DNA of 64,000 nucleotides from Antitrichia curtipendula (Eukaryota; Streptophyta; Bryopsida; Hypnales; Leucodontaceae), in contig OX579642.1 in NCBI GenBank assembly GCA_951230915.1, positions 5,146,001-5,210,000 of the forward strand. The letters are read 5' to 3'. The position numbers and the translations under genes are program-made. The number at the start of each line of letters is the position of its first letter. Within the stretch, counting starts at the first letter, position 1. Positions 33,601 to 46,129 of the stretch are shown piece by piece. The notes beneath the pieces were generated by a model, which was not told where the DNA came from, made no database searches, and worked only from the letters and a program-made list of their open reading frames with translations.

Positions 33601-36600
33601 ATAAGTAATTTCTTTTCCTCACCTTCTTTATTTTCTGACGGTTCACCTAAGACGAAAAAGGTGAACGCTCTATCACATCGTCAATTAACGTAAATGAAAC
33701 AATTGTGAAAAACTCAAATGCTCAAGTCCATTATCAAATTAAATTCACCCACTTTCGATTTGGACGCAAGAGCTGCCGTGAGCTGCTCCACCTCCAGCTG
33801 CAAGGCTGCCACCACGCTATCAATAGCAGCAGGATCTTTGATGTTTTCGGGGAAGCCCGTTTTAAATTCATGACCTGTATGTAAAAGTTCAGGGTCTTCT
33901 TGGCCTTGAGGAAGGTGACTTGAGCTGTCGGATACTTCAGTGCTGGTTGAAGAGATGATCTCCTCACTGTTATGCAGGTCACGGAGACTTAATCCGCTCG
34001 AATTTAAATTGTACATACAAGTCTCAAGTTTTGCCTTGAAGAGTCTGAAAGGTTCCATCTCTTTAATCTGTCACACAAGACTTCATAAAGGTGTAAGAAC
34101 CCAGAAAGGAACACCTAGGAACATTTGAAAGAGAAAACCCAATAAAGAGCACATTCACAGCAAATTCGAATAAATAAATAATTGCAAAAGCGTATCATAT
34201 CAACCTGAACTTGCAGTCTAGAAGTCAATCGAAGGAGTTCTTCTTGAGTCGTGTTCAAAGCTTGCTCCTTTTCAGAAACGAGCGTTGTCTGCTCCTTCAA
34301 CGCATATTCCAGATGGTCCACTTTCTCAACCATTGAGTTGTACTCCTGAAGTAAGGCTTGCCTTTCAATTTCTCTTGCAGTCGTTTCCATTTTCAATCGA
34401 TCTAAAGCCTCTTTCAACTTCGTAAGCTCCATCAAAGTTAAATTCATATCCTGCAAAGACATGGACACACCTCAAAATGCTGATGTTCATGCCTATTTGA
34501 GACATACTAACTCTCCCGACTAAACGATTTGATTCGCAACAAAGACGAATAAATAAATAATTGCAAAAGCGTATCATATCAACCTGAACTTGCAGTTTAG
34601 AAGTCAATCGAAGGAGTTCTTCTTGAGTCGTGTTCAAAGCTTGCTCCTTTTCAGAAACGAGCGTTGTCTGCTCCTTCAGCGCACATTCCAGATAGCCCAC
34701 TTTCTCAACCATTGAGTTGTACTCCTGAAGTAAGGCTTGCCTTTCAATCTCTCTTGCAGTTGTTTCCATTTTCAATCCATCCAAAGTTTCTCTTAACTTC
34801 GTAAGCTCCATCAAAGTTAAATTCATATCCTGCAAGGACATGGACACACCTCAAAATGCTGATGTTCATGCCTATTTGAGACATACTAACTCTCCCGACT
34901 AAACGATTTGATTCGCAACAAAGACGAATAAATAAATAATTGCAAAAGCGCATCATATCAACCTGAACTTGCAGTCTAGAAGTCAATTGAAGGAGTTCTT
35001 CTTGAGTCTTGTTCAACGCTTGCTCCTTTTCAGAAACGAGCGTTGTCTGCTCCTTCAGCGCACATTCCAGATAGCCCACTTTCTCAACCATTGAATTGTA
35101 CTCCTGAAATAAGGTTTGCCTTTCAATTTCTCTTGCAGTCGTTTCCATTTTCAATCTATCCAGAACCTCTCTTAACTTCGTAAACTCCAACAGAGTTAAA
35201 TTCATATCCTGCAAAGACATGAACAGACCTCAAAATGCTGATACTAACTCTCCCGACTAAAGGGTTTGATTCACTGCATCATACTTTGGATATCTTTGAA
35301 TGCGAAGACTAAATCGAATACTTCAGGATTCTCCAACAGGCCCTTGCGAAAGACTCGTGACTTTCGACACAAGCGTAATTTTGTACAGCGAAACTTACTC
35401 TGTGTTCAGCTCCACAAGTGTTGGCCGATTCAGCACCTCCAGCTGTAGACTCATTGCAATCTTCGGTCCTTGCAGCAAACTTTACAAAATTGGGAAGCTG
35501 GTTCCGAAAAAGCTGAACCTCCAGGTTCAAGTTAGAGAGTACCCCGCTGGTCGCCTCAAGACGAGATTGCAATTCAGACACGTGGGCATCAGACAGAGAC
35601 GAACTTCGCTCATTCTCAGATATCTGAACCTGCATGCGCAAAATCATCTCATCCCGACTCTTCAGTTGTTTCCGCAGCCTGTGCACCATATCCCTCTTTG
35701 CTGTACGACCAATCTGCACTCCTGCAAAATAGAAGAGGTTCCCATTAGACACTTCTGCGAACAACCCACTCTTTCCAAACTTCAAATGTTACTTCGAATC
35801 ATTAGAAAACGACTAATTGAACCCTTCACAAATAAACTAAAGTCCCAGAAGACCATTATTACTTGCTTTCATTAAGCAACCATTACCTTGCTGATTACTA
35901 TGGCGCACATCCTCATGAGAGAATGTACCTCTCCTTTGGAAGCGCTTCTCCTTTTCAGTGAACTCTACTGAAGGGGGAGATTGTTTGCTATCACGAGAAT
36001 TGTTTGCAAGTAACGCATCAGCAAGTCCTGTGCTGTTTCCTCGTGAAAGTGCTGGAGCTATTGGCAACCCTGCTTAGAGCAAGTTTACCAATGAAATGTT
36101 TCAGTCTCATTCATCATTGTAGCTAATGTGAACAGAAACGAAGAAATCTGCACAAAAAACACTACACCCAACGGAGTAATCCTACTTTTCTGTAGACACT
36201 GTACAGCTACTATAACGCAAGAGCAGGATAAAGAGTCTGACCTGAGTGCATAGAGTGAGTAAAGGAGCTCGAAGCTACACTCTCCACTGAATCTTGATGA
36301 GGGCAGGCTTCAGGTGTTTCCATACCCCAATAATCAGGCTCAAAACCGCCTGCGAGGAAGTAAAAACATTTACAGACTTAATGCACCTTGACCAACGGGA
36401 AACTTGGCAGAGAGTATGTGTTCAAATTTTCACATCTAAAGAATGAAGTGGACTCAAGACATGATTGTATGTAGCAGAACAGGTCATGGGATTGGTGAAA
36501 ACTCCTCTGCGTAAGTTAAGCTTACCCAACCCAATAATCAACAAATGAGTTACAAGGTACCCCGTTGAATTTACACTTGCAATTTAGAATTCCAATCAGG

Positions 36601-36949
36601 ATTGAAAGTAATGAAGTAACCACCACCTCAAACCAGCATATAGATTCAAAAATACTTAATGAATCCACCATATAGATATGAAGTCACTCGCCAATCTGCT
36701 GACAGATATGTAATGTTCCCTATACCCTATTGAAGTTTTGCGAAAATCAACATGAATTCCGTCAAAACATTTTGAATGAGGGTTACCATCGTAATTCGCA
36801 CGCTGCGCTTTGCCTGATTTCCTCTCACCATCTTCATCTGTATCTTCAAATTCATGCTTCTGTCTTCGTCTAATGAGATAACTCAGAGCTGTAACGGCAG
36901 CTCCTCCAGCAAGGAAAATCCAATTCGGTCCCTCATTACCTCCCGGCAT
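30615..36949 (-). CDS. Membrane-anchored long coiled-coil protein, 14 exons, about 1180 aa
   Basis: Exons by splice signals and phase: 36787-36949, 36242-36349, 35887-36069, 35399-35721, 34963-35208, 34584-34829, 34205-34450, 33753-34067, 33623-33646, 33499-33546, 32554-32766, 32275-32361, 31953-32056, 30615-31851. All introns are GT-AG and the sum is 3543 nt (1181 codons with stop), in frame throughout. Residues 9-26 (WIFLAGGAAVTALSYLI, then RRR) form one membrane anchor. Residues 55-68 carry GGFEPDYWGMETPE. Residues 165-200 (VHRLRKQLKSRDEMILRMQ) begin the coiled coil. Residues 260-505 are three 82-residue copies of one exon. More coil follows to about 734, then a Ser/Asp/Glu-rich C-terminal domain of about 400 residues. 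It resembles plant proteins loosely called myosin-heavy-chain-like; a tethering or scaffold role is inference only. The donor at 33752 (GTGGGT) could alternatively be 5 nt further in. Confidence 0.85.
34205..35208 (-). repeat. Tandem triplication of one exon plus intron (379-bp period)
   Basis: Three 246-bp exons (ends at 35208, 34829, 34450; spacing exactly 379 bp twice) begin DMNLTL and end RLQVQ or KLQVQ, all phase 0-0. The 133-bp introns between them are duplicated too (ACTCTCCCGACTAAACG and CGAATAAATAAATAATTGCA). Copies differ at only a few positions, so the duplication is recent or homogenised. Frame is kept in every combination of copies. Confidence 0.95.
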
Positions 36950-38500
36950 GGCTTTTCCTTCGTGAATCCTCGCCCTTTAGAGCCTGGACATTGAGCTACG
37001 ATAATGAAACAATTCTATTCTCATAGTAACTCAAAATGATGCAGACGTCGAGTCTTAAGGCTTCACATCAATGCCGCAAAATGTTCCAGCAACACACCTA
37101 CAACGGCAGTAGAATGAATTCAGAGATAATGTTCGATTAACATACTCTGCTTTCAAGAGAAAACTCTCATTCCATTCATCAAAGCATGAGCAATCACGTA
37201 CATCAGTGTTCGTGAAGCTCATTGGCTTTACAGATGCAATCACTTACATGTGAGCTCTTATATGAAAGTAGTCCAGAGTATCACGAAAACAGCACAAATA
37301 GAACATGGCCAAGCTGAGTCATTAACAACCCTTAGCCTAACTGTAATACCCTGAGGAAAAGATGAGACATCATATTGAAAAATTCTAAAGAACAATGAAA
37401 TGAAGAAATACCTTAACACGAGCAGCATCTCAATAAACTACATCATCCATCATTGTATTCGTCCTCGGCTGCGCCTTCAGGCACAATATTTTCTACTGTC
37501 TTTATCGTGTTCAAGCTTAGGAACTGACGTGATACCATTTCTCTGTGCTGCACATCTCCCAAGCTCGCTTTCAGAAAGCTTTCCAACACGCGATTTCGAG
37601 TAGCTTAAAAGCATCTCAATAACCTGTATCGGATTCTACGCTGTCAAAAGTTTCTATCAGTACTAGTTTAGCGCTCCCTGCCTTACTTCGAGCATAAGGA
37701 TCCAATATCATCCTCCAATCTGCTCCTCAGAAACAGCAGAAAACCTACATACTCACGACGGACGTAGTCCAACCACAGTACACCAGTCTTGCTCTCACGG
37801 TCTCCACTAAAGTGATTGCTCACTACGTCTTCAAATTGACAGACCTGGCCACAGGTCTTAGTTCACTTCTTCCACATCAACCGGCCCCGCTCCTCCTCCT
37901 ACGTCGCAATATCACTACTATCGCATTCCCAATAACTTCTTTCGCAAACTACCGTCGATAGCACGACCAAAATCACTCCACAGCACTCCTCCGAGTCCGT
38001 CTCCAACTCACTCAAAAATATTCAAGAAAGACAACGACTCTGACTCAGCAATGGTCCTCTAATAAGAATACGAGTTCCCCGAAACTTCCGCACCTCCACT
38101 TGCAAGTCCCGTGCTCAGCGTACATCGCAAACGAAACCACTAGCGTTCTTACCCGAAGAGCGGGATATAAAGCTCCGCCAAAATTTCTTCCGAAATCCAT
38201 CCAAAGAATCGCAGAAAATTCTCCTCATTCACGACAAAGAATCAGAAACCAGGTCCTCCGCACGAATTGCGCCATGAGTACGCGATCGACCAAGATCCAA
38301 CCGGAAATTCATGGAGAAACTCCTAGAACGAGGGTAGCACTATTCTCCTCCGAGCGAGAAATGGAACAAGAAAAAGCTCCTCATGCCAGGAATCAGGTGG
38401 CAAGCAATTCAGAGTCAACGAATCAAAGGACGTAAACGTGAAGGGAGCTCCAATACGCGCGGCACACGTCCGGAGGTTGCGCTAGAGGGGCTACTGCTCC
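36950..38500 (-). promoter_or_regulatory. 5' UTR and promoter region of the coiled-coil gene
   Basis: Rising GC, no element sequences, and no convincing coding frame on either strand. A 111-codon plus-strand frame at 38100-38435 has no recognisable domain and is probably an accident. Transcription of the minus-strand gene probably starts somewhere in 37900-38450, perhaps with a 5' UTR intron; I could not fix the start site. Confidence 0.4.
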
Positions 38501-38579
38501 TCTTTCTTTGCAGGCGGAAGGAGAAGACTACGGTGCCGTAACATATGTATTCGTATTTTCGTATCATACGTTTAAGAAA

Positions 38580-38975
38580 GAGAACTACGAGTACAGTATG
38601 TGCAGGTAAAACACCGAGGAAATATGAACAAGATAAGACTGGAGGTACGGTTTCTAATGATGGTGCTAGAAATCATGAGCGTACAATTCAATGTATCTAT
38701 ATTTCATTTCAGAAAGTTTGAAACTGAAGTTCTCAGTTTCTCCTGCCACTGTTGCTGCAAGAGTAATCAATGCCCCTGTAATTGCCACTGCAACGTGAAA
38801 GTACCGCTGGGATCAGGGTACAGCTACCCAACGCAGGAATGCTCCCTTGTTCCTCCGTTCATAGGCGCTCCAGAGAAAAGCTTGGGAACGGGGGAAAAAA
38901 ATATGGTACACTCGGTTCGGATAGATTCAGTCGTTGACAACTTCATGGCTGCCAGCGAGGCATCCGAAGTCTAGA
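38580..38975. other. Unassigned stretch with ambiguous coding potential
   Basis: The plus strand is open for 124 codons with a Cys cluster (CHCCCKSNQCPCNCHC). The minus strand encodes a hydrophobic run AVAITGALITLAATVAG followed by ETENFSFKLSEMKYRYIELY and ends at a stop, with possible AG acceptors just upstream. Either could be a remnant exon. I recognise neither. Confidence 0.2.
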
Positions 38976-38992
38976 AAGTCTTGCTAACGTGG

Positions 38993-39221
38993 TTAACCCT
39001 TGAACGACGGGCTCATAACCGTGGAAATCATCTGTTCTGACGCAGTGTGAATTTTTGGATTAAAATAATGCAAAAGCACTCATTGGAAGTCAAACTATCA
39101 TAGATGATCTTCCCTTTTCCCACAAAATTTAGAGGATGAATAGTTGCACTTCTGTCTTGCACAAGAGATTCTCTTGTCATTCATTGGCCGCAAAACATCC
39201 GCCTCAACGTTTAAGGGTTAA
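38993..39221. mobile_element. 221-bp TTAA-bounded MITE, copy 1
   Basis: TTAA (38993-38996), then CCCTTGAACGACG ... CAACGTTTAAGGG, then TTAA (39218-39221). The ends are inverted repeats and the flanks are a TTAA duplication, the target preference of piggyBac-type transposons. The interior is homologous to the next element (GTGGAAATCATC, ACTCATTG-AAGTCAAACTA, AATAGTTGCACTTCT). Confidence 0.85.
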
Positions 39222-39436
39222 CCCTTGGAAGACAGATTGATGATCATGGAAATCATCCATTTTTGTATTTTATAGATCAATGGTTTAAAAAATCTAATAG
39301 TACTCATTGAAAGTCAAACTACTATAGAAGACCTCTCCTTTTCACACAAAAAGAATAGTTGCACTTCTATCCCACATTGAAAGATTATATATTATTCGTT
39401 AGCCTAAAAATAACTGCACCATCGTTTATGGGTTAA
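39218..39436. mobile_element. 211-bp TTAA-bounded MITE, copy 2, abutting copy 1
   Basis: Shares the TTAA at 39218-39221 with its left neighbour, then CCCTTGGAAGACAG ... CACCATCGTTTATGGG, then TTAA (39433-39436). Same family and orientation as copy 1, more diverged. Confidence 0.85.
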
Positions 39437-40283
39437 CCCATAAAGTTCTATGGCCCTTTTTTCATAAAAAAAACACATTCCAAATTATCATTTCTATTGC
39501 AAAGAACACAAAACTTTACAAATTATTTTTCCTTGCATATCTAACCATAAGATCTTGCACTAGACTAATATAAGAATGTGGAGAAGAAATTTCATAAACT
39601 TTTCACCGTGTAGATTCAAAGTGAAGAAAAGGGTTTTGACCATGTTCGTTGGCTAGATTATTTGACTTTGAATCTTCTTCATTTAAAATTTTTGCACCAA
39701 ACATTTTGGTTTTAAAAACTTAGGAAAAAACATTGAGAAAAAAATAATTGATTTTCTTCTTCTTTTTTCATTTTGAGTAGAAGTAGGTACAAGATAGAAG
39801 GATAAACTAAATCATTTATAAGTCTAAAACACACTAATTCCAATGGTAAGACTGTTCTATCAAACATACTTAACCTTGTGAAACTTTTTTTTTTAAGCGT
39901 GAAACTGATTGAATTAAAAAACAAATCTAATATGTTAATTTCTTCAAAAGTTTCTATGATTGCGCACAAAACAAGAAGCTCCATAACTTTTATGTCACTA
40001 ATCCAAATGGAATGAATCAAAGTCTTCTATGTAGACAAAATTATATTCTATGAGAAAACTAATTAATTAATATTAATTTTTTGTGGATTTTTTTGGTTGC
40101 CCAGTCTCCCCTGCTTTCAGCTTAGGGTGGCATAACTTTTTCTCTTTGGGCATTGATTGAAATAAAAATTATATTCCTAGAAAGTCAAAGTGATTTTATA
40201 TTTTTATAAATAAAAAACGAAAATCCATATGAAATTGAAATCCATTTTGTCCCTAGTAGAGACAATAGGACTTTAGGGCTTAA
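39433..40283 (-). mobile_element. TTAA-bounded MITE of the ~0.95-kb family, third in the chain
   Basis: TTAA (39433-39436, shared) CCCATAAAGTTC ... GGACTTTAGGGC TTAA (40280-40283). The interior matches the 48379-49314 copy in the same orientation: AGATCTTGCACTAGACTAAT, ACCGTGTAGATT and GGTTGCCCAGTCTCCCCTGC. Diverged, non-coding. Confidence 0.7.
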
Positions 40284-41041
40284 TTCTAGAATCCTTCATG
40301 TAGAGCATGTTGAAGAAAGGCCCACACCACAACCTTCAACAACAAGATGTGGCTTTATATTGACTATATTTCTTCTTTTCAATGTTTGGATTTTGAAGCC
40401 TAGGTGATGTTGTTCTATGTCTTATAGATTTTTCAACAAAATCAAACATGTGGCCATTTCTAGATTGAAATCATTTTTCATTCACATATTTGTATTCTTT
40501 TGGTTCACTTTTTGATGATTTCATTTATTTTCAATGCTTATCATATATCAAAATAAAATTATGGCTTTAAAAAAACTCTTCATAAAATTTTGCCTTCTAG
40601 TAATATTGGCAACATAATCATGTATATTTTAATTAATAGATACAGAAATAAAATAAAATTTCTATACCTTTAAGTTGTTGAAAATTTAAAAAGAAGTTTA
40701 TATTTTAACAGATGTAAATTTATCTGATATAAACAATCAATACAACCACGGGGAGTTCACTTAGAGTGTCCATTAGAAACCACGTGCGAACAAAACTTTG
40801 GACCCCCTATTAACTTTTTGAATTTTAAATAAAACAAAAAATAAAAAATATGAATATATTTTCCCACTTTGAAAGATTATGTTTTGAATTATTGATATTT
40901 TTTTTGTTAATAATAATTAGTTACAAATTTTTGAAGTAAAAAGATACACTGTAGAGCTGAAAAATAACTTTCCCACCCCTATATTATATAAGAAAAAATT
41001 GTCCAAAAAATGAACAAAAAATTCCTAAAAATAACTCTTTG
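40284..41041. other. No gene seen
   Basis: AT-rich sequence between two TTAA elements with only short random frames. Confidence 0.5.
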
Positions 41042-41994
41042 TTAACCCCTAAAGGACCAAACACCGTTTTTTCACAACATAGCGTTTTTGGGCAGCTCAC
41101 CACGAATGGAATTTTTATTTTTTTTCTTTGAAATTTTCACCTAAGATGTGCCCAAGGAGTAACTTCAGGGCCCAACAATTTTCATAACTTTTGACCACAT
41201 GGTTAAAAAGTTATGGTATGATATGTAGTTTTCATTGTTCGGCGGGCAGCTCGGGCAGCAAAAATAACTTCTTTAAAAATCATTTTCTAGAAAAATAAAA
41301 ATTTGAAATTGGTTCTCTAGATTTATGTGCACAAGGAAAGCTTTGAATCATTCCACTTTGATTTATGAGATGAAAGTTATGAGGAATTTTAGTTGTGGGT
41401 AGTTTGTGGGTAGTTATGGAATCTCTACTCTAAAATAAACTTTGAAGTCCTTTATTTAACTCAATTTTCAATATTTTTGGAAAAAAATATAAACACAAGG
41501 TGTACATTGTTTATTACAACATTACAATCGTTTTGATTGGCATTTTTCAATTCCATAATTAAATCCTTAACAATTTAGTGTTTTGAATCATTTTCTACTT
41601 CTTTCTACTTACTATTTTTTTCCTATATGTTTTATTATTCCAAATGATCTGAAATTTTTCAAGAATGTAGCTAACTTGCTTTGAAGAATGAATCCAAAGA
41701 GTTACCACCATTTTGGACATTTTTTCATACAAATGTGACCATGTGAAGTGCAGCTGCCCGGTTTTTCGCAGGGACAAAAAAAGGGTTTTTGTCACTTCAA
41801 ATGCTAATATCTTGCAATCTACACGGTGGAAATTTCTGAAATTTTTTCCACATCTTCTCAAACTAGTTTACTACAAGATCCTATGGTTACATGTGTCCAA
41901 AAATTTATTTTTTTCAAAATTTGGTACTTGTACTAGAAATGACAGTTTGGGAGCGTTTTTTGTGAAAACATAGTCAAAAACCTTTAGGGGTTAA
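41042..41994 (+). mobile_element. Complete 945-bp TTAA-bounded MITE
   Basis: TTAA (41042-41045) CCCCTAAAGG ... CCTTTAGGGG TTAA (41991-41994): perfect 10-bp inverted ends and a TTAA duplication. It has no transposase. Related copies are at 14496-15200 (truncated), 39437-40279 and 48379-49314 (inverted), so the family is common here. Confidence 0.88.
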
Positions 41995-44250
41995 ACAATG
42001 CTCAAAATTTTAGGTTGAAATTATCGTTTATTAGAAACCACTTGTTCGCACGTGGTTTGTTGTAGTAGCACAAGTGCACCCCCCGAGAATACAACTCAAA
42101 CCAATTGAATTCATTTATTTAGCATTAGAGAATACTTAAATATAATATTGTACTCTTTTCCTATTGTTTTTCCTTCATTAAAATCAACTTTGTACTTTTT
42201 CTGCTTAATTAATTTAGAGAGGTGTTAAAAAAAATTCAAAATACCACAAAATTTGTTATCACAAGTTAAGAATGTCATTACTAAAATAATACTCCAATAC
42301 CTCAAAGAACAATTCTTTTACAACAAAGTGCAAAGTGTTACCTATCCCTTTATTGCTTGATTATTTTGGACAAAATTTGGATTTGTTATAATAAATTGTT
42401 TTCTTCAACTTTATTGATTTTTTAAATTAAAAAGAGGTGTTGAAAAATAAATTTTAGAAATCATCCTTCATTGGTTTAAACATCAAAAAAACTCAAAGAA
42501 ATGTCAGAAATGCAATGATTAAGCTATTAACAAAACTTCAAATTTTAATACATTTCTAGAGGTTTTGTCTTGTAGCTTGTTGCCATATATCTTTTTTTAT
42601 ATTAGTGTAAAGATGTACTAATTGTGCATTTAGAAATACTTCAAACTTCATTTATGCATCAATTAATTAATGATCCCTGACTATTTGAAATGTAAATTAC
42701 AAGAAGAAATGTTGTAACAATGAGCTTGCACAAGCTTATGTCCATTTGTCCCAATAGGTTCATTCACTGCAATGTCATAAGTGGCACTTGGCAATGTGAC
42801 ACTTGGCTTCTAAATGTAGCTTAATACCAACTACTAAGTGACATAAAGTAGAAGCAAAATTATTTTTAAACAGTGTTAAATACTTTAATGCATTTTCATA
42901 AACAATATTCACTCTTTGATATTGCCAAAATTGGTACTTAATGCAATTAAGCAACGAAGACTAGACTTGATCAAATGAATAACAATTTCTTTTTGCAAAT
43001 AGAAAGCTTGCTAGTTAAAGTGAAAGTGTATTATTTTGAGCCAAAAATGTAGACATATTCATTTTAAGACAAAGTTCTATGTCTTAATAATTGATTCACC
43101 TAAAAATAAAGCAAAAAAATACTAAACAAGAACAATCAACAGGAAAAAACAACCCATAAAAGGATTGTGTTTTCCTTTAAAGAATTCCCCTCAAGGAAAC
43201 TCACAACCCCTTTGTGGGCTTGTGGACACTGCTCATCATCAATGATGAATAGTAGCCACTAGGAAATAATAATAGCAATAATTTTAATAAATATTAAATA
43301 TTTCAAATTTAAAGAGTAATTTGACATGGTCGCACTCATGCCACATCAGATTCCAAAAATTATAATTTTGTGTTTTATTTAATGTTAAATTTTTTTTTAA
43401 TTTTTTAATTTTTTAATTTAATTATTCAACATTGATCAGGGCCTACAATTCAATGTCTGATTTTTATTTTAAATCTGCTAGCATTCTTTGTTGTCCGGAA
43501 ACTCATATCCCCTTTGAGGGCTCATTTTTTTCCTAATGGTAACTGTTAGGCTTTGTCATAGGTTAATTTATTGACCGATCAAACCTCACATCCCCACTTC
43601 AACCAATCCTAACCGTATTTTGTAGTGTGCATGTGGTTATAGATATGATTTGGAAACTTAGATTCTGAAACCAATATTGATTCGATAGTCTCTATCCATT
43701 GGACAAAGCCAACAAAAGATGGTGAACACAATAGAATGGTGGATTCATAGAATGGCATATTGGCATATTCAAACATGCTCAATGGCTCTTTCTACTTTGG
43801 TAATTTACCAAACCTCCTTCACCACTCGGGGGATAGTGTGTAAAAAACTAAAAGGATAGGTGCAAACAACAAGTATTTTTTAGGAGGATATTATTATTAC
43901 TCCGTATTATTTAAACACGATGTCATTATATAATTTCCTACTTTGGATTTTAGAGAAAGGGCTTGCATTACTTATAATTCTAAATTGATATAAATAAATG
44001 ATATGGTAATTTAGATTTATTTTTTAAATTTACTACAATTTTTGTCCTACATTAAATTTCTTTCAAATTTTATTTTCTTTCCTCCACTAATGACTATATT
44101 ACAACTAGAACTTAACAGAAAAGTGTAGTCAATACTACTATTGTATCTTCCATAAAAATTATCAATGGCACTCATTTATTAGGTAGGTATCATATAATTG
44201 AATGCTATCAATTGAACTTTAAGTTTAGGTCATTTTTACATGATTAATAT
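41995..44250. other. Gene-free AT-rich DNA
   Basis: No coding region, RNA gene or clear element recognised. Short stretches such as CCCCTTTGTGGG and CCCCTTTGAGGG (43208, 43508) may be eroded element ends. Confidence 0.45.
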
Positions 44251-44269
44251 GAACACTACAACAAAATGG

Positions 44270-45450
44270 ATGTTTTATGACTGCAAAATATGACTGCAGT
44301 GAGTCGTAAAATCTCAAAATATGACTTCCGCAGAAATCACTGTAGATGACGCGCAATATGACTAGGTCTAGTCATTACCAACTAGTCATATTTCTAATGA
44401 GTCATATTTGTAGTCATTCACTTTGAGAGTATAATACGCCATATTTTGCCAATGTGGCGTATACTTTGACTATTCTTGGAGGCTTGACTTTCTCTTGAGC
44501 TGCCCGGGCAAAGAAAAAAATCCTACGTGGCATACGACTACGTGGAGTCATATTTATGGCTGACGTGGAATATGACTACAATGAGTTATATTTGGGTTGA
44601 CATAGCATATGACTCTATGTAGTCATATTTTTGGCTAACGTGGAATATGACTACAATGAGTTATATTTGGGTTGTCATAGCATATGACTCTATGTAGTCA
44701 TATTTTTGGCTGACGTGGAATATGACTACAATGATTCATATTTGGGGTTGATATGGCATATGACTTTGTACAATCATATTTTTGATTGATGTAGAATATA
44801 ACTTTTGTGAGTCTTTTTTTCTATTGATGTGATAAATGACTCTTGTGAGTCATATTTTTGGTTGATGTGAAATATGACTTTTGTGAGTCATATTTTCTGT
44901 TGATGTGATAAATGACTCTTATGATTCATATTTTTGGTTGATGTGGAATATGACTTTTGTGAGTCATATTTTCTATTGATGCGATAAATGAGTCTTATGA
45001 GTCATATTTTTTTGTTGATGTAATAAAATGACTTTTATGAATCATATTCTCTGTTGATGTAGAAAATGATTCTTATAAGTCATATTTTCTATTGATGTGG
45101 AATCTAACCCTCATGAGTCATTTAAAAAAATGTAAAATATGACTGTTGTGAGTCATATTCTCTGTTGATGTAGAAAATGATTCTTATAAGTCATATTTTC
45201 TATTGATGTGGAATCTAACCTTCATTAGTCATTTAAAAAAATGTAAAATATGACTGTTGTGAGTCATATTTTTGGTTAATGTGGGAATTTCTATGGAGTG
45301 TTACTAATAATTTAATGATTGAATGTAGTCATATTTAAAAAAATATAGAGTTACATTTTGGTATGATTATGAGTATTATGTGACAATAGCCAATCATATT
45401 TTGGCCAAGATATATTGTGAAATATGACTCAAGCAAATGAAATTCCATAT
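44270..45450. repeat. Left subterminal repeats of the CACTA element
   Basis: Dozens of AATATGACT or AGTCATATTT words in both orientations. They are organised into local tandem units of about 75 bp (44550-44770, GCTGACGTGGAATATGACTA type), about 38/76 bp (44800-45010) and about 115 bp (45045-45270). Subterminal motif arrays of this sort are the transposase-binding regions of CACTA elements. Confidence 0.9.
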
Positions 45451-46129
45451 TAGTGAGAGTTGCATTTCTTAGATTTGTGTGTAGTTTGTAATTGGAATGA
45501 CTTAGGTTTATAAAATAGCTTATGTCATGAACTACAATCATATTTTTCATACATTCAAAATGAACATAACGCATTGCAATCATGCACCAACATGGTTTAG
45601 CAACTAAACAAAAGACTATATCAAATTAAAAACAAGTATATACAATTTTTGAAACGCACAAGAGATACTTACCCTAAAAAAAAATACAAGAAAGAATGTG
45701 ACTCTTTTCAGTGACATTTAGTAGTCATTAATACAAAATATATCACAATGACATTCTATAAATGTATATTTCTACACACTTATAGGACCTATATTCCTTA
45801 CAAAGATGTGAAGATGTTGCTTTTCGAATGTTGTAAGTAGCCTCCAATAACTTTATTCCAGCTTTTGGTGCCTACATATACAATCAACAAGGTTAATTTT
45901 CAGTGAATAAACAATATAGATCAACCTTCAAAGATTTAAGGCAACACAAAATATGTAGTATAAATTTAAGATTTAAAAAAAAATCATAGCTAGTTAACCA
46001 CTATATCTTTAAAAATTCAAAATAATAAAGAGGAAAGAATAACACCATAACTACTATATCTTTAGAAATTACAAGTAAGTAACAAGAAATAATGACATCA
46101 TAACCATTATTTATCTAGAAATTACAAAT

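Noticed and set aside
35300..35875. 191-codon plus-strand frame
   Set aside because: Antisense to exon 4 and its flanking intron, whose splice sites and phase are well supported on the minus strand.
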